A stretch of 64,000 bases of DNA from Bacteroidaceae bacterium (GTDB lineage: Bacteria > Bacteroidota > Bacteroidia > Bacteroidales > Bacteroidaceae), in NCBI GenBank assembly GCA_900770665.1, contig CAAGKZ010000068.1, positions 15,637 to 79,636 on the forward strand, in the 5' to 3' direction. The notes under the pieces were generated by a model. That model was not told the DNA's origin, did no database searches, and saw nothing but the letters and a program-made list of their open reading frames with translations. Positions 1 through 8,887 of this stretch are shown here, piece by piece. Position 1 is the first letter of the stretch. Every line of letters starts with the position of its first letter. The translations under genes and the position numbers were made by a program.

Positions 1-1
1 C

Positions 2-2071
2 AACCTCTTCAACAACGAATTGTTGACATTTGAACCAGCAATGAATATCCCTGCTCCTGCCGATTATGTACTTGGAGCCGGTGATCAGGTGGTGATTGAT
101 GTATGGGGTGCTTCGCAAATGACTTTTGACAATGTCATCTCTCCCGAGGGCTATATTGTTGTTGAAGGTGCCGGAAGAATAAAATTGGCCGGGCTTACTC
201 TGTCCGAAGCAGACAAACATGTAAATAATGTTTTGAACGAATATTATAATGGTTCATCAATCAGCCTATCTGTGGGTGAAATACGTAATGTGAAGGTCGA
301 AATAGTCGGTGAGGTAGTTGCTCCCGGTTCTTATACATTGAGTGCTTTCTCCACCCTCTTCAATGCCCTTTATATGGCTGGAGGAATAAGCGACCTTGGT
401 TCATTGCGTGAAATAAATGTGTACAGGAATGGCAAGTCTGTGTCAAAGATTGACGTATATGACTACATTCTGAACGGCAACAATGTCGGAAATATCCGTT
501 TGCAGGATAATGACCTTGTTGTTGTGGGTCCTTACAATGCCATCGTGAATATTCAGGGTAAGGTTAAGCGACCTATGATGTACGAGATGAAGAAGGATGA
601 GTCGTTGGCAAAACTCTTGACATATACCGGAGGACTTTCCGGTGATGCCTATGACAAGAACATTCGCGTTATTCGCAAGAGCGGCAGGGAATACTCGATA
701 CATACTGTGGAGAAGAGTGCTTTCAGTACTTTCAATCTGGTTGATGGCGACTCCATCTATGTTGATTCTATAATACCTCGCTTCTCGAACATGGTCGAGG
801 TAAAAGGTGCAGTGTTCCATCCGGGAATGTATCAGATTGGTGACAAGATAAATAGTGTCTATGATTTGATAGAAGCTGCTGACGGTTTGCGTGAGGATGC
901 TTTCCTTGCACGTGCGGTGATGCATCGCCGCAAGGCCGACAGGAGACTTGAGGTGCTGGCTGTTGATGTAGAGGGTATTATGGCCGGAACATCGCCCGAT
1001 GTTGAATTACGTAAGGAAGATGTGCTGTTCATTCCGTCAGTAAATGAGATGCGTGGCCTTGAGACTCTCAAAATATCGGGTGAAGTTAATTACCCGGGAG
1101 TATATGAATTTGCCGAGAATACTGCGCTTGAGGATTTTGTATTGCAGGCCGGTGGCTTGACAAACGTCGCTTCAACAGCTAAGATTGATGTCTATCGCAG
1201 AATATATGACCCGAAATCTCTTGAAGGTGGTGATACAATAACCGAGGTTTTCTGTTTTGCGCTGAAGGATGGTTTTGTGATAGATGGAACACCTGGTTTT
1301 ATTCTTGCTCCGTTTGATGAGGTGCATGTGCGCAAAAGCCCTGTAAATAATCCTATAAAGAGTGTTACTGTGGATGGTGCAGTGAACTTTGGAGGGGATT
1401 ATGCAATGCATAATATTAACTATCGTCTTAGTGACCTTGTGAAGGATGCCGGCGGTTTTTCAACATCTTCTTATCCACAAGGTGCAAGACTTTATAGAAA
1501 ACTCTCCGAAGAGGAAAAGCTTCAGAGGGAGAATATGATAAAGCAGTCACAAAAGCAGATTTATGAAGATGCTTTACGCTCCGACAAGGAGTTTGATATG
1601 GCAATATCGGACTCTTTGATAAATATCAATGCGAATCTCGGCGACGTATATCTCCTTGATATTGATTTGAAGAAGGCCGTTGAAAAGCCGGGCAGTGAAT
1701 TCGACGTTGTGCTACGTGAAGGCGACAGGCTTATTGTTCCTGAATATGCTGGAACTGTGAAAATAAGCGGCGAGGTACGATATCCAATCACTGTTACATA
1801 TATGGAAGGCAAGAACTTGAATTATTATATCAAGCATGCCGGTGGATATGCCGACAGAGCAAAGAAGAGTGGAGCATATGCTGTATATATGAATGGTGGT
1901 GTCAAGAAGATATCCAAGTTGTCTTCTAAAGATATTCAGCCGGGAATGGAGATTGTTATACCTGCAAAGAGCTTCAGGAAGCGATTGACAACGGCCGAAA
2001 TTGTTACAATAGGTTCGTCGGCTGTATCAATAGCCACAATGGTTGTAAGTATTGTCAACTTGCTGAAGTAA
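2..2071 (+). CDS. SLBB-domain polysaccharide export protein (Wza-like), 5' partial
   Basis: Outer-membrane or periplasmic channel component for capsule/exopolysaccharide export. The frame is open to the left window edge, so the N-terminus (signal peptide) is missing; about 690 residues are visible. The 'ADYVLGAGDQVVIDVWG' stretch near the visible start is the hallmark of the polysaccharide export (Poly_export) domain, and it is followed by several soluble-ligand-binding beta-grasp (SLBB) repeats recognisable by recurring 'V.I.GEV..PG.Y' motifs. The C-terminus ends in a hydrophobic helix ('VTIGSSAVSIATMVVSIVNLL'). Wzz and a polymerase follow directly, which fits a Wzx/Wzy-type capsule operon. 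Family assignment is secure; the polymer exported cannot be told. Confidence 0.92.
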   Translation, partial: NLFNNELLTFEPAMNIPAPADYVLGAGDQVVIDVWGASQMTFDNVISPEGYIVVEGAGRIKLAGLTLSEADKHVNNVLNEYYNGSSISLSVGEIRNVKVEIVGEVVAPGSYTLSAFSTLFNALYMAGGISDLGSLREINVYRNGKSVSKIDVYDYILNGNNVGNIRLQDNDLVVVGPYNAIVNIQGKVKRPMMYEMKKDESLAKLLTYTGGLSGDAYDKNIRVIRKSGREYSIHTVEKSAFSTFNLVDGDSIYVDSIIPRFSNMVEVKGAVFHPGMYQIGDKINSVYDLIEAADGLREDAFLARAVMHRRKADRRLEVLAVDVEGIMAGTSPDVELRKEDVLFIPSVNEMRGLETLKISGEVNYPGVYEFAENTALEDFVLQAGGLTNVASTAKIDVYRRIYDPKSLEGGDTITEVFCFALKDGFVIDGTPGFILAPFDEVHVRKSPVNNPIKSVTVDGAVNFGGDYAMHNINYRLSDLVKDAGGFSTSSYPQGARLYRKLSEEEKLQRENMIKQSQKQIYEDALRSDKEFDMAISDSLININANLGDVYLLDIDLKKAVEKPGSEFDVVLREGDRLIVPEYAGTVKISGEVRYPITVTYMEGKNLNYYIKHAGGYADRAKKSGAYAVYMNGGVKKISKLSSKDIQPGMEIVIPAKSFRKRLTTAEIVTIGSSAVSIATMVVSIVNLLK

Positions 2072-2116
2072 GTTTTTGTGATACAGTTTGAATGTATTTT
2101 TAGTTAAGGTGATATC

Positions 2117-3187
2117 ATGAGCGAGAATAAAGAAAATAGAAGAAGTATAGATATTGTCGGATTGTTCCTGTTGTTGTGGAACAAACGCAAACGGATTTTA
2201 ATAAATTGTTCAATCGCTTTCGTTTTGGCTGTAATCATAGCATTCAGTATACCTAAGAAATATACATCGGAAGTTGTCATGGCGCCGGAAATAAGTGCAA
2301 ATAACGGTTTAGATGCTCTTGGAGAGGTTGCATCACTGGCTGGAGTGAATCTGGGAGGAATGACATCCGGTGACGATGCCCTGTACCCTGAACTCTATCC
2401 ACAGATTATTAATTCAACCCCATTCCTTATGGATGTGTTGTCAACAGAGGTGGTGAGCGTCAAGGGTGACAGCATGACGGTATATGACTACCTTGACAAA
2501 CATACAAGGACTGCATGGTGGGTCAAGATATATTCTGTGCCGGTAGCTTACCTAAAGAAGACATTCTCTTCGTCCGAGGAGGGTGGTGCAGCTTCTGCTG
2601 CATCTGCCGATTCGCCACAGAACCAGCTGACCAAGAAGCAGTTCTCTGTTCTGAAGAAACTTGAAAAGTCTATTTCAGTAGAGGTTGACAAGGGTAACTT
2701 CGTTGTGACTGTTTCAGTGACAATGCAGGACCAGAAAATTGCAACAGCCGTTGCTACAATTATTTCTGAAAAACTGACAATGTATATCGAGGAATACAGG
2801 TCTGCCAAGGCACGAAAGGACTTGCAATATACAGAACAGCTGTACGAAGAGTTCAAGGAAAAATACATTGCAGCCCAAAGTGCATATGCCGAATATGCCA
2901 ATCTGCATCAGAATGTCGTGAACAAGAAGTATCAGGTAGAGCTACTTCGTCTGGAGAACGAGATGGAACTTGCTTTTGGCGTATATAGCCAGACAGCACA
3001 GGCGCTTGAGATGTCCCGTGCGAAAGTACAGGAAAATACTCCAGTGTGTGTTGTCATTCAGCCGGCTTATGTGCCGGTGAAGGCATCGTCTCCAAAGAAG
3101 TTGATGATGGCGGCATTGTATGTGTTTCTTGCATTTTTTGGAACATCTGCGTGGATAATATTAAAAGATAGGGTTGTAAAGAGGTAA
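2117..3187 (+). CDS. Wzz-family chain-length determinant
   Basis: Inner-membrane co-polymerase that sets polysaccharide chain length together with the Wzy polymerase. The 356-aa protein has the family's two-helix layout: a membrane segment near residues 28-47, a long periplasmic part with coiled-coil-like Glu/Lys/Ala-rich helices (about residues 215-300), and a C-terminal segment ('MMAALYVFLAFFGTSAWIIL') preceded by the usual Pro-rich 'PAYVPVKASSPKK'. There is no C-terminal tyrosine-kinase domain. It starts 45 bp after the SLBB gene and is probably co-transcribed with it. The shortened periplasmic region resembles Bacteroides Wzz-like proteins of capsule loci. Confidence 0.9.
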   Translation: MSENKENRRSIDIVGLFLLLWNKRKRILINCSIAFVLAVIIAFSIPKKYTSEVVMAPEISANNGLDALGEVASLAGVNLGGMTSGDDALYPELYPQIINSTPFLMDVLSTEVVSVKGDSMTVYDYLDKHTRTAWWVKIYSVPVAYLKKTFSSSEEGGAASAASADSPQNQLTKKQFSVLKKLEKSISVEVDKGNFVVTVSVTMQDQKIATAVATIISEKLTMYIEEYRSAKARKDLQYTEQLYEEFKEKYIAAQSAYAEYANLHQNVVNKKYQVELLRLENEMELAFGVYSQTAQALEMSRAKVQENTPVCVVIQPAYVPVKASSPKKLMMAALYVFLAFFGTSAWIILKDRVVKR

Positions 3188-3200
3188 TGCAGACTTTGTA

Positions 3201-4463
3201 ATGTTGGGTTGGACAGACACATTGTACCTTGTTGCTATTTTGCTGGAGGCAGCTGTGCTATTCTATCTGGAGTACAGGATCTGGAAAACGGTCTATACTC
3301 CTTTGAATTTTTTGATGCTGCCTTACCTGGTTGTCCTGCTGATAACAATTATGCTTGCAGGTAGCAGACTCGGTTTTGTCGAGTTCTATTATCCTAGCAT
3401 ATTCATCTGGAATGTCGGACTTCTTATATTCTTTCTGCCGAGTGCCATTATAGGAACCCTCATTGTCCGTAATGGCAAGTCTGTTGTGTCAATGCCTCCG
3501 GTCGATAGTATTCCACAAAGTCTAAAATTCTTGCTTGTCGTTATGGCATTGCTCTTTATTGTACACTTGAAAAGTGTGCTGGGCAGTTCGGCCGAGGCCT
3601 TGGGCTCGGATGAGTTTGGCGAGGAGTTCAGTGGTGGCGGTGTTTGGGGACATCTCAGAATTCTCTCGTTGCCATTGTTGATGATGAGCATATATTATGT
3701 ATCGAAGAAGAGGTGGTGGCTGTGGCCGATTATTCTCATATTCCTTCTTGTAAGTGTGTTGAACCAGGTTAAGGGATGGGTGATAATACCGGTACTTGCT
3801 GCTATGGCAATGCGTATTCATGCAGGGAAAACACGCCTTACAGCTAAATTTTTGCTATATGCCCTGTTGGGTGCCTTCCTTGTGTTCTTTGCTGCATATG
3901 CCTTGGCTATTCTCGTGGTACAATCAAGGGGAGTTGATGATGCCTTTCTTGATTTTATCTATATGCATTTCCTGCATTATTTTACAAGCGGAGTTCTGGG
4001 ATTGAGTATGGATATGCAGGCGGGCTTTCCTGATACCGGCTCTTTTGAAACGCTTTGGGCGCCGATTATAAATATTTTCAATGCCGCCGCCGGCACTGGC
4101 GACTTGATAAGTCCTGTAAATCCATATTACTACAATTCAGGAATCAATTTGACAAATGTGCGTACCTTTTTCGGTACCGTATACATTTATACAGATACTC
4201 TGCAGTTTGTAGTCTATATTCTGCTGTCAAGCACACTTATGTATTTCTTGAAATTGGCAACAATCAAATGGAAAAATATATATGTATATGTTATCTACTT
4301 CTTTGAATGTGGATTGCTAGCTATGGGGTGGTTTGAATTCTACTATTTTCATCTGGTTGTTTTTGAACTTCCCATTATAGTGGCGTTGCTGTGGCTTCTT
4401 GAGTGGGTTTTGCGAAAAAGGGAGGATTGTTGCTGTACAACAAATGATAAGATTTTGAAGTAG
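3201..4463 (+). CDS. Oligosaccharide repeat-unit polymerase (Wzy-like) membrane protein
   Basis: Probable polymerase joining lipid-linked repeat units at the periplasmic face of the inner membrane. The 420-aa product is almost entirely hydrophobic, with about ten to twelve predicted membrane segments and a larger soluble loop around residues 120-150 and another around 255-330, as in O-antigen/EPS polymerases of the Wzy or EpsG type. Sequence conservation in this class is low, so the call rests on topology, size and position: it begins 13 bp after wzz and is followed by flippase and glycosyltransferase genes. No catalytic motif can be pointed to. Confidence 0.75.
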   Translation: MLGWTDTLYLVAILLEAAVLFYLEYRIWKTVYTPLNFLMLPYLVVLLITIMLAGSRLGFVEFYYPSIFIWNVGLLIFFLPSAIIGTLIVRNGKSVVSMPPVDSIPQSLKFLLVVMALLFIVHLKSVLGSSAEALGSDEFGEEFSGGGVWGHLRILSLPLLMMSIYYVSKKRWWLWPIILIFLLVSVLNQVKGWVIIPVLAAMAMRIHAGKTRLTAKFLLYALLGAFLVFFAAYALAILVVQSRGVDDAFLDFIYMHFLHYFTSGVLGLSMDMQAGFPDTGSFETLWAPIINIFNAAAGTGDLISPVNPYYYNSGINLTNVRTFFGTVYIYTDTLQFVVYILLSSTLMYFLKLATIKWKNIYVYVIYFFECGLLAMGWFEFYYFHLVVFELPIIVALLWLLEWVLRKREDCCCTTNDKILK

Positions 4464-4470
4464 TGGCTTG

Positions 4471-5001
4471 TTATTTTCTGCTTCTTATAAGTTTGGAAGG
4501 GTTGCCTCCAACTATTGAATATTCTGGAAAATCCTTACATAGCACACAGCCTCCAGCGATGATGCTGCCTTTTTTTATTGTTCGTCCGGGCATAATCAAA
4601 ACTTGGCATCCAATCCATACATCATCTTCTATGACAGTCCGTTTTCTTTCAGAATTTCCTTGTTTGCAGATTGGAATCTCTGTGCTGTCGAATTTGTGGT
4701 TGCGGTCAAGTATGGTCACGTTTGGTCCCATCATGACTTCACTGCCGACGGTGAGGTTGCTCGGAACCCAACAATTGATTCCTAATCCGGAATTATCGCC
4801 AATGGATATTTCATTGCCGGTGCCGAAGTATGCTCCACGCTCAATGTTGACATTTTTTCCGCAAAATTTAAAGATATTCTTACAGCATGAATATCTCAAT
4901 TTTTTGCCGAAGAGTTGGCGTGGAAGATAGCGTGCCACACCATAATATAGAGTGAGAAAAAATATTTGTTTAATAGAAATGTATTCACCTCTGATTTTCA
5001 T
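4471..5001 (-). CDS. Hexapeptide-repeat acyltransferase (WcaF/LacA-like)
   Basis: Left-handed beta-helix O-acetyltransferase, probably acetylating a sugar of the polysaccharide. The 176-aa protein has an N-terminal 'YGVARYLPRQLFGKKLRYSCCKNIFKFCGKNVNIERGAYFG' region split around hexapeptide repeats ('ISIGDNSGLGINC', 'VTVGSEVMMGPNVTI'), the catalytic-type His in 'DRNHKFD', and the closing 'VVGGNPSKLI' of the family. It is transcribed against its neighbours: its stop lies 7 bp from the stop of the polymerase gene and its start faces the flippase gene. A consensus promoter (complement 5034-5063) sits upstream, so it is expressed on its own. Start ATG at 5001. Confidence 0.9.
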   Translation of the reverse strand: MKIRGEYISIKQIFFLTLYYGVARYLPRQLFGKKLRYSCCKNIFKFCGKNVNIERGAYFGTGNEISIGDNSGLGINCWVPSNLTVGSEVMMGPNVTILDRNHKFDSTEIPICKQGNSERKRTVIEDDVWIGCQVLIMPGRTIKKGSIIAGGCVLCKDFPEYSIVGGNPSKLIRSRK

Positions 5002-5033
5002 GTTATAACAAATTTGTCATATATTTTGTGTTG

Positions 5034-5063
5034 CAAATATATACAAATTGGAAATTCAAGCAA
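5034..5063 (-). promoter_or_regulatory. Bacteroidota-type promoter for the acyltransferase
   Basis: On the minus strand TTG is followed after 19 nt by TATATTTG, matching the phylum consensus TTG-N19-21-TAnnTTTG. The -7 element ends about 33 bp before the ATG at 5001. Confidence 0.7.
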
Positions 5064-5149
5064 AGGCTGAATGTCTATTTTTATAGTCTATTCTATTTGA
5101 GAGCAAGGTGATGCGCGTAGTTGCTTTTTATAAAAAAAAGAATAAATCT

Positions 5150-5180
5150 TTGTTACTAATAAATATGTTTATTAATTTTG
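5150..5180 (+). promoter_or_regulatory. Bacteroidota-type promoter for the flippase operon
   Basis: TTG at 5150-5152, 20-nt spacer, TAATTTTG at 5173-5180. It is back to back with the acyltransferase promoter and precedes the flippase ATG by 22 bp. No inverted repeats flank the segment, so there is no sign of the invertible promoters known from Bacteroides capsule loci. Confidence 0.7.
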
Positions 5181-5202
5181 TATAATAGTAGGATGCTTTT
5201 TG

Positions 5203-6456
5203 ATGGATAAATTGCGTAAATACCGTCAACTTATTGAGAATTTTTTCTCGCTTTCAATTTTGAATGCGTTGAATGTCCTGTTGCCATTGGTGACATTGCC
5301 TTATATGCTAAATACTGTTGGTAAGGCCAATTATGGAAATTATTCATATGTGTATGCAGTGTTGCAGTATCTCATACTATTCAGCACTTATGGATTCAAC
5401 TTCTCGGCGACGAAACAGATATCACAATGTCGTGATGACAGCGAGGCTGTATCACGTATATATAATGCAGTCATAGCTTGCAAAGGAATCATAGCGGTTA
5501 CGTTGACTCTGATTTTGCTGCTCTTCTCAAATCTTGTCTTTAAGAATGATGTAGGGGTGCTTATGTTCCTTTATGGTCTGGGTATGGTGGTTGGTGACAT
5601 CTTTACCCCTGTATGGCTTTTTCAAGGAATGGAGAAGATGAAGTATATGACAATGGTAAACGCTTCGTCCAAAATACTTTTTACGGTGCTCATATTTCTT
5701 GTAGTGCGTACCAGCGAGGATTTTGACTTGCTCATTATGCTCAATTCATTCGGCTATCTGCTTGCCGGGCTGCTCAGTGTGATATTGGTGTACCGTCAGT
5801 TCAATATCCGTTTTCGTCGTGTTACGTTCCGCGATATCATTTCTCAGTTCAAGGACGGCAGTGCTGTCTTCGGGTCAACATTTGGCATGAATCTTTATCG
5901 CAATGCCAACGTCATAATATTAAAGCAGTTTGTCACTGATGATGTGGTTGGTCTTTATTCGGCTGCCGAGAAAGTAATTAAGGGCTTCCAATCCCTTATT
6001 TCGCCTGCCGCCCAAGCTCTGTTCCCGCATTTGAGCCATCGCTTCAAGGGGCAATCTGTAGAAAACAATATGCGGCTGTTGCGTAGAATTTCAGTACCTT
6101 TTACGGCTATAGTGGTGGTGGTGGCCATTGGTGTGTATATTTTTGCTCCCTTGATATCCGACATACTTTGCGGTAAAGGGTTTGTGGACTGTGTGCCACT
6201 GATACGCATTATGACATTGGTGGTTCTGTTTGGTGAAATAAACTATCTGGTGGGTATTGTTGGACTGATTAATATGGATGGGCAGGCAATGTTTTTCCGT
6301 TCGGTCCTACTTACCGGCATATTCAGTGTCATCTTTATGCTTGTAGCTGCTCCATATTGGGGGGCTACTGCTGCAGCCTGGGCAATGTCCTTTTCGGAAA
6401 TCCTGTTGTTCAGTCTGTGTGTTTTTAGTCTATACCGAATAAAAGAACGCAAATGA
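5203..6456 (+). CDS. Wzx-type oligosaccharide flippase
   Basis: Polytopic inner-membrane protein of the MATE/MOP superfamily (polysaccharide biosynthesis family) that moves undecaprenyl-linked repeat units across the membrane. The 417-aa product has about twelve hydrophobic segments and the family's N-terminal 'NALNVLLPLVTLPYMLNTVGKANYGNYSY' region (split here: PLVTLPYML then G..NYG.YSY). The ATG at 5203 is preferred over an in-frame TTG at 5200; it lies 22 bp after a consensus promoter. The stop overlaps the next gene's start by 4 bp (ATGA), so translation is probably coupled. Confidence 0.9.
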   Translation: MDKLRKYRQLIENFFSLSILNALNVLLPLVTLPYMLNTVGKANYGNYSYVYAVLQYLILFSTYGFNFSATKQISQCRDDSEAVSRIYNAVIACKGIIAVTLTLILLLFSNLVFKNDVGVLMFLYGLGMVVGDIFTPVWLFQGMEKMKYMTMVNASSKILFTVLIFLVVRTSEDFDLLIMLNSFGYLLAGLLSVILVYRQFNIRFRRVTFRDIISQFKDGSAVFGSTFGMNLYRNANVIILKQFVTDDVVGLYSAAEKVIKGFQSLISPAAQALFPHLSHRFKGQSVENNMRLLRRISVPFTAIVVVVAIGVYIFAPLISDILCGKGFVDCVPLIRIMTLVVLFGEINYLVGIVGLINMDGQAMFFRSVLLTGIFSVIFMLVAAPYWGATAAAWAMSFSEILLFSLCVFSLYRIKERK

Positions 6457-7400
6457 CGGCAATTATAATACTGAATTGGAATGGTGCTGACGACACGTTG
6501 GCTTGCTTGAAATCATTGGCAGCCGCAGAAGGTGATTTTGTTGTCTATGTCGTGGACAACGGCTCTGCCGATGACTCAGTTTCCCGTATCCAGTCATGGA
6601 TTGAAGAACATAAGGAGGTGGATGTCCGTCTGGTACCACTGGACAGGAACTATGGCTTTGCCAAGGGAAATAACAAGGGCTTGGAAGTTGCCCGCAAGAT
6701 GTCTCCTGATAGCTATCTGTTGCTGAACAACGATACGGAGGTGCTGCCTGATTTTCTTGTGCGTCTGCAGGAATTTTCAGCATCTCATCCTAAATATCGT
6801 GTATTGACGCCAAAGATAAACTTTTATTACGACAAGCAAAAGGTGTGGAACTGCGGTGGTAAACTTTTTTTCGGGTTCCGTAAATATTTTTATGCAGGAT
6901 ATCCCGATTCAGCCGTTAAGGAGAACGGTCACATTGACATATCATTCGTGACGGGATGCGCACTGTTCTTTTATCCAGAATTATTGGATGATGAGGGACA
7001 TTTGCTTACTGAACGTTTTTTCTTTGGCGAGGAGGATTTCGAATTCTCAATGCGTATGAAAAAGGCAAACGTGTATATGGCTTGCGTGCTCGATTCTCTG
7101 ATATATCACAAAGTGGGAGCAACCATGGGAAAAACACAAGGAGTATCAAAATATTATATGCATTACCTGAATCGTTTTATAGATGTGCGCTTACATTTTG
7201 GTACGGTAAAATATTTTGTATGGGTATTGCTCAATATCCCATTTGTGGTTCGATATTTTTATCGTTCAACTCATAATTTTACGCTTGTATTCCGTTTGTT
7301 GAACTTCTTGCTACGTGATGCAAAGTGTAAGGATGGTGTATCGCAGGAGGATTTTAATCGTTTGGTTCTAGAACATAATTATTTCCCTTTTGAAATATGA
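6453..7400 (+). CDS. GT2-family glycosyltransferase (rhamnosyltransferase-like)
   Basis: Transfers a nucleotide-activated sugar to the growing lipid-linked oligosaccharide on the cytoplasmic side. The 315-aa protein shows the GT-A fold landmarks: 'IIILNWNGADDTLACLKSL' at the start, 'VVDNGSADDS', the DXD-like 'LLNNDTEV', the 'FFGEEDFEFSMRMKKA' acceptor-site motif and 'YHKVGATMGK'. The C-terminal third carries hydrophobic residues consistent with membrane association. It overlaps the flippase by 4 bp and the next glycosyltransferase by 4 bp, an ATGA chain typical of a tight operon. Donor and acceptor sugars are not predictable. Confidence 0.92.
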   Translation: MTAIIILNWNGADDTLACLKSLAAAEGDFVVYVVDNGSADDSVSRIQSWIEEHKEVDVRLVPLDRNYGFAKGNNKGLEVARKMSPDSYLLLNNDTEVLPDFLVRLQEFSASHPKYRVLTPKINFYYDKQKVWNCGGKLFFGFRKYFYAGYPDSAVKENGHIDISFVTGCALFFYPELLDDEGHLLTERFFFGEEDFEFSMRMKKANVYMACVLDSLIYHKVGATMGKTQGVSKYYMHYLNRFIDVRLHFGTVKYFVWVLLNIPFVVRYFYRSTHNFTLVFRLLNFLLRDAKCKDGVSQEDFNRLVLEHNYFPFEI

Positions 7401-8269
7401 AATACATACGTATTCTTTGGTCTTATATATGTGGGTTATTGTATATGGTGTGGATGTCCATTCTACCCAAGAAACCTTTGGCTTCATTGGAGAAAGATGC
7501 ACATCCGCATGTTGTCGTGACATTGACAAGTTATGGTAGGCGTGTAGGTACAACCGTCATTCATGTACTTAAATCTTTGCTGTTGCAGAGCCGCAGACCA
7601 GACAGGATTATATTGTGGCTCGACAATGTGAATTTCTCGCCAGAAAAGCTTCCTGCAAAGCTTGCGTGCTTTTGTAGTAAATATGGGATTGAGGTACGTT
7701 ACTGTGATGATATACGTTCTTACAAGAAACTTGTTCCGGCTTTGCAGTTGTGCCCCGATGATATTCTGGTTACGGTTGACGATGATCTGGTGTATAAACG
7801 TGGTTTCTTGAAGAGTCTGTGCGATGCGCATCAAAAGACACCTGCCGATATACTGTGTACGTTGGCGCATTGCCCTGAAACTACGGATGGGGAGTTTCTT
7901 CCCTATAAGATGTGGGAGCAGAATGTAACCCGGATGGGTAATAGACCGGTGTTCCCGCTGGGCGGTGCCGGTACGCTGTATCCTCCGAAATCATTGCATG
8001 AGGATGTTGTCAATAAAGAACTGTTCATGAAATTGGCACCGCAGGCTGATGATATATGGTTCTGGGCTATGGCTGTTATGGCAGGGACCAGGCATCGTCT
8101 GATTGATTTCGGCTATTCTTTTTATCAAATAGATCTATTGTATCAGAAATTGCATAGAAATTCATCATTAATGTCATCCAATCTGCACAGGGATTGCAAT
8201 GATGTACAGATAAGGAATATCATGGAGCATTACTGTGATTTGTACAGCAAATGGTCATCAGCGCGCTGA
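7397..8269 (+). CDS. Glycosyltransferase, GT-A-like, of a capsule locus
   Basis: Probable glycosyltransferase of 290 aa. After an N-terminal hydrophobic segment (residues 1-22) it has 'VVVTLTSYGRRVGT', 'PDRIILWLDNVNF', a 'VTVDDDLVYKRGFLKSL' segment with a DDD triad that would bind the metal-nucleotide sugar, and 'PPKSLHEDVVNKELF...ADDIWFWAMAVMAG' (a D-D-x-W motif near the expected acceptor site). This combination is seen in uncharacterised glycosyltransferases of capsule clusters. It overlaps the preceding GT2 by 4 bp. Its last codons form the left arm of a terminator hairpin, so the operon probably ends here. Confidence 0.8.
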   Translation: MKYIRILWSYICGLLYMVWMSILPKKPLASLEKDAHPHVVVTLTSYGRRVGTTVIHVLKSLLLQSRRPDRIILWLDNVNFSPEKLPAKLACFCSKYGIEVRYCDDIRSYKKLVPALQLCPDDILVTVDDDLVYKRGFLKSLCDAHQKTPADILCTLAHCPETTDGEFLPYKMWEQNVTRMGNRPVFPLGGAGTLYPPKSLHEDVVNKELFMKLAPQADDIWFWAMAVMAGTRHRLIDFGYSFYQIDLLYQKLHRNSSLMSSNLHRDCNDVQIRNIMEHYCDLYSKWSSAR

Positions 8270-8286
8270 TGACCATTTGCTTTTTT
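8247..8286 (+). terminator. Intrinsic terminator overlapping the stop codon
   Basis: Perfect 16-bp inverted repeat (GCAAATGGTCATCAGC and its complement) with a 2-nt loop, followed by six T residues. The left arm is coding; the stop TGA at 8267-8269 lies in the right arm. Confidence 0.85.
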
Positions 8287-8368
8287 ATTTCTCCTTTACT
8301 CCGAACAGCAGTTTATCAAGTATCGGACTGACATTGATTCTTGTTGTACTTTTCCACGTATAAATGAC
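8285..8368 (-). pseudogene. Possible 3' remnant of a lost gene
   Basis: Reading leftward, 27 codons with a protein-like composition ('PVIYTWKSTTRINVSPILDK', then 'LLFGVKEK' and TAA) are open but preceded by an in-frame stop. No start, no ribosome site. It could be the tail of a gene deleted when the terminator and lipoprotein genes came together, or chance. The rest of 8290-8422 shows nothing recognisable. Confidence 0.2.
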
Positions 8369-8422
8369 TGGTTACGGTTTGGAGAGTCCACGTTTGTTGT
8401 CATCTTTTATGTTTTTCTGTAT

Positions 8423-8869
8423 TTAATGTTTTCTTAGGATAATGTGTGCCTTTGACGAGTTCAATATCAGGGATTTTGATGTCAGTTCTTCGACGCAGAA
8501 TGAGTTGTACGTGTCATACAGTCCGAACTTCTCCAGTTTTGACAATGGGGCCTGTTTTCCGCTTTTGTCTATATATATACGGAAATCGGTCATATATATC
8601 GAGTCATTCTCTTGGGAGAAATATGCAATGTAGTTCTCTTTCGTCTGCCCAATCGGGATTTCGGGTGATACATATGAAACGAGAACAAGATCCCGTTGGA
8701 ATGAGTAATAAGTATCTCCTTTGCAATAAATAATGTCGCCCGTCTCTTTGTTCTCGATACTCGACACCTGCCAGAATCCATCCAAATCGTCATGTATGAG
8801 ATAACTCTCGCACGATGATGCCATTATAATGGTCAAAAATGTCAGCAGCCTGTATATATGTCGTTTCAT
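8423..8869 (-). CDS. Lipocalin-like lipoprotein
   Basis: Small outer-membrane-anchored lipoprotein of 148 aa. The N-terminus has a hydrophobic signal ending in a lipobox ('LTIIMASSC'), followed by 'DDLDGFWQVSSIENKETGD', the usual opening of lipocalin-like proteins of Bacteroidales, and alternating beta-strand-like segments. It lies 18 bp downstream of the Wzi-like gene on the same strand and is probably co-transcribed; a similar pair is common near capsule loci. The ligand is unknown. Confidence is high for a secreted lipoprotein, moderate for the lipocalin fold. Confidence 0.75.
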   Translation of the reverse strand: MKRHIYRLLTFLTIIMASSCESYLIHDDLDGFWQVSSIENKETGDIIYCKGDTYYSFQRDLVLVSYVSPEIPIGQTKENYIAYFSQENDSIYMTDFRIYIDKSGKQAPLSKLEKFGLYDTYNSFCVEELTSKSLILNSSKAHIILRKH

Positions 8870-8887
8870 GTCTGTTTCGCTTTGTTG

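Noticed and set aside
5002..5202. Invertible capsule promoter
   Set aside because: No inverted repeats flank the two promoters and no invertase gene is near.
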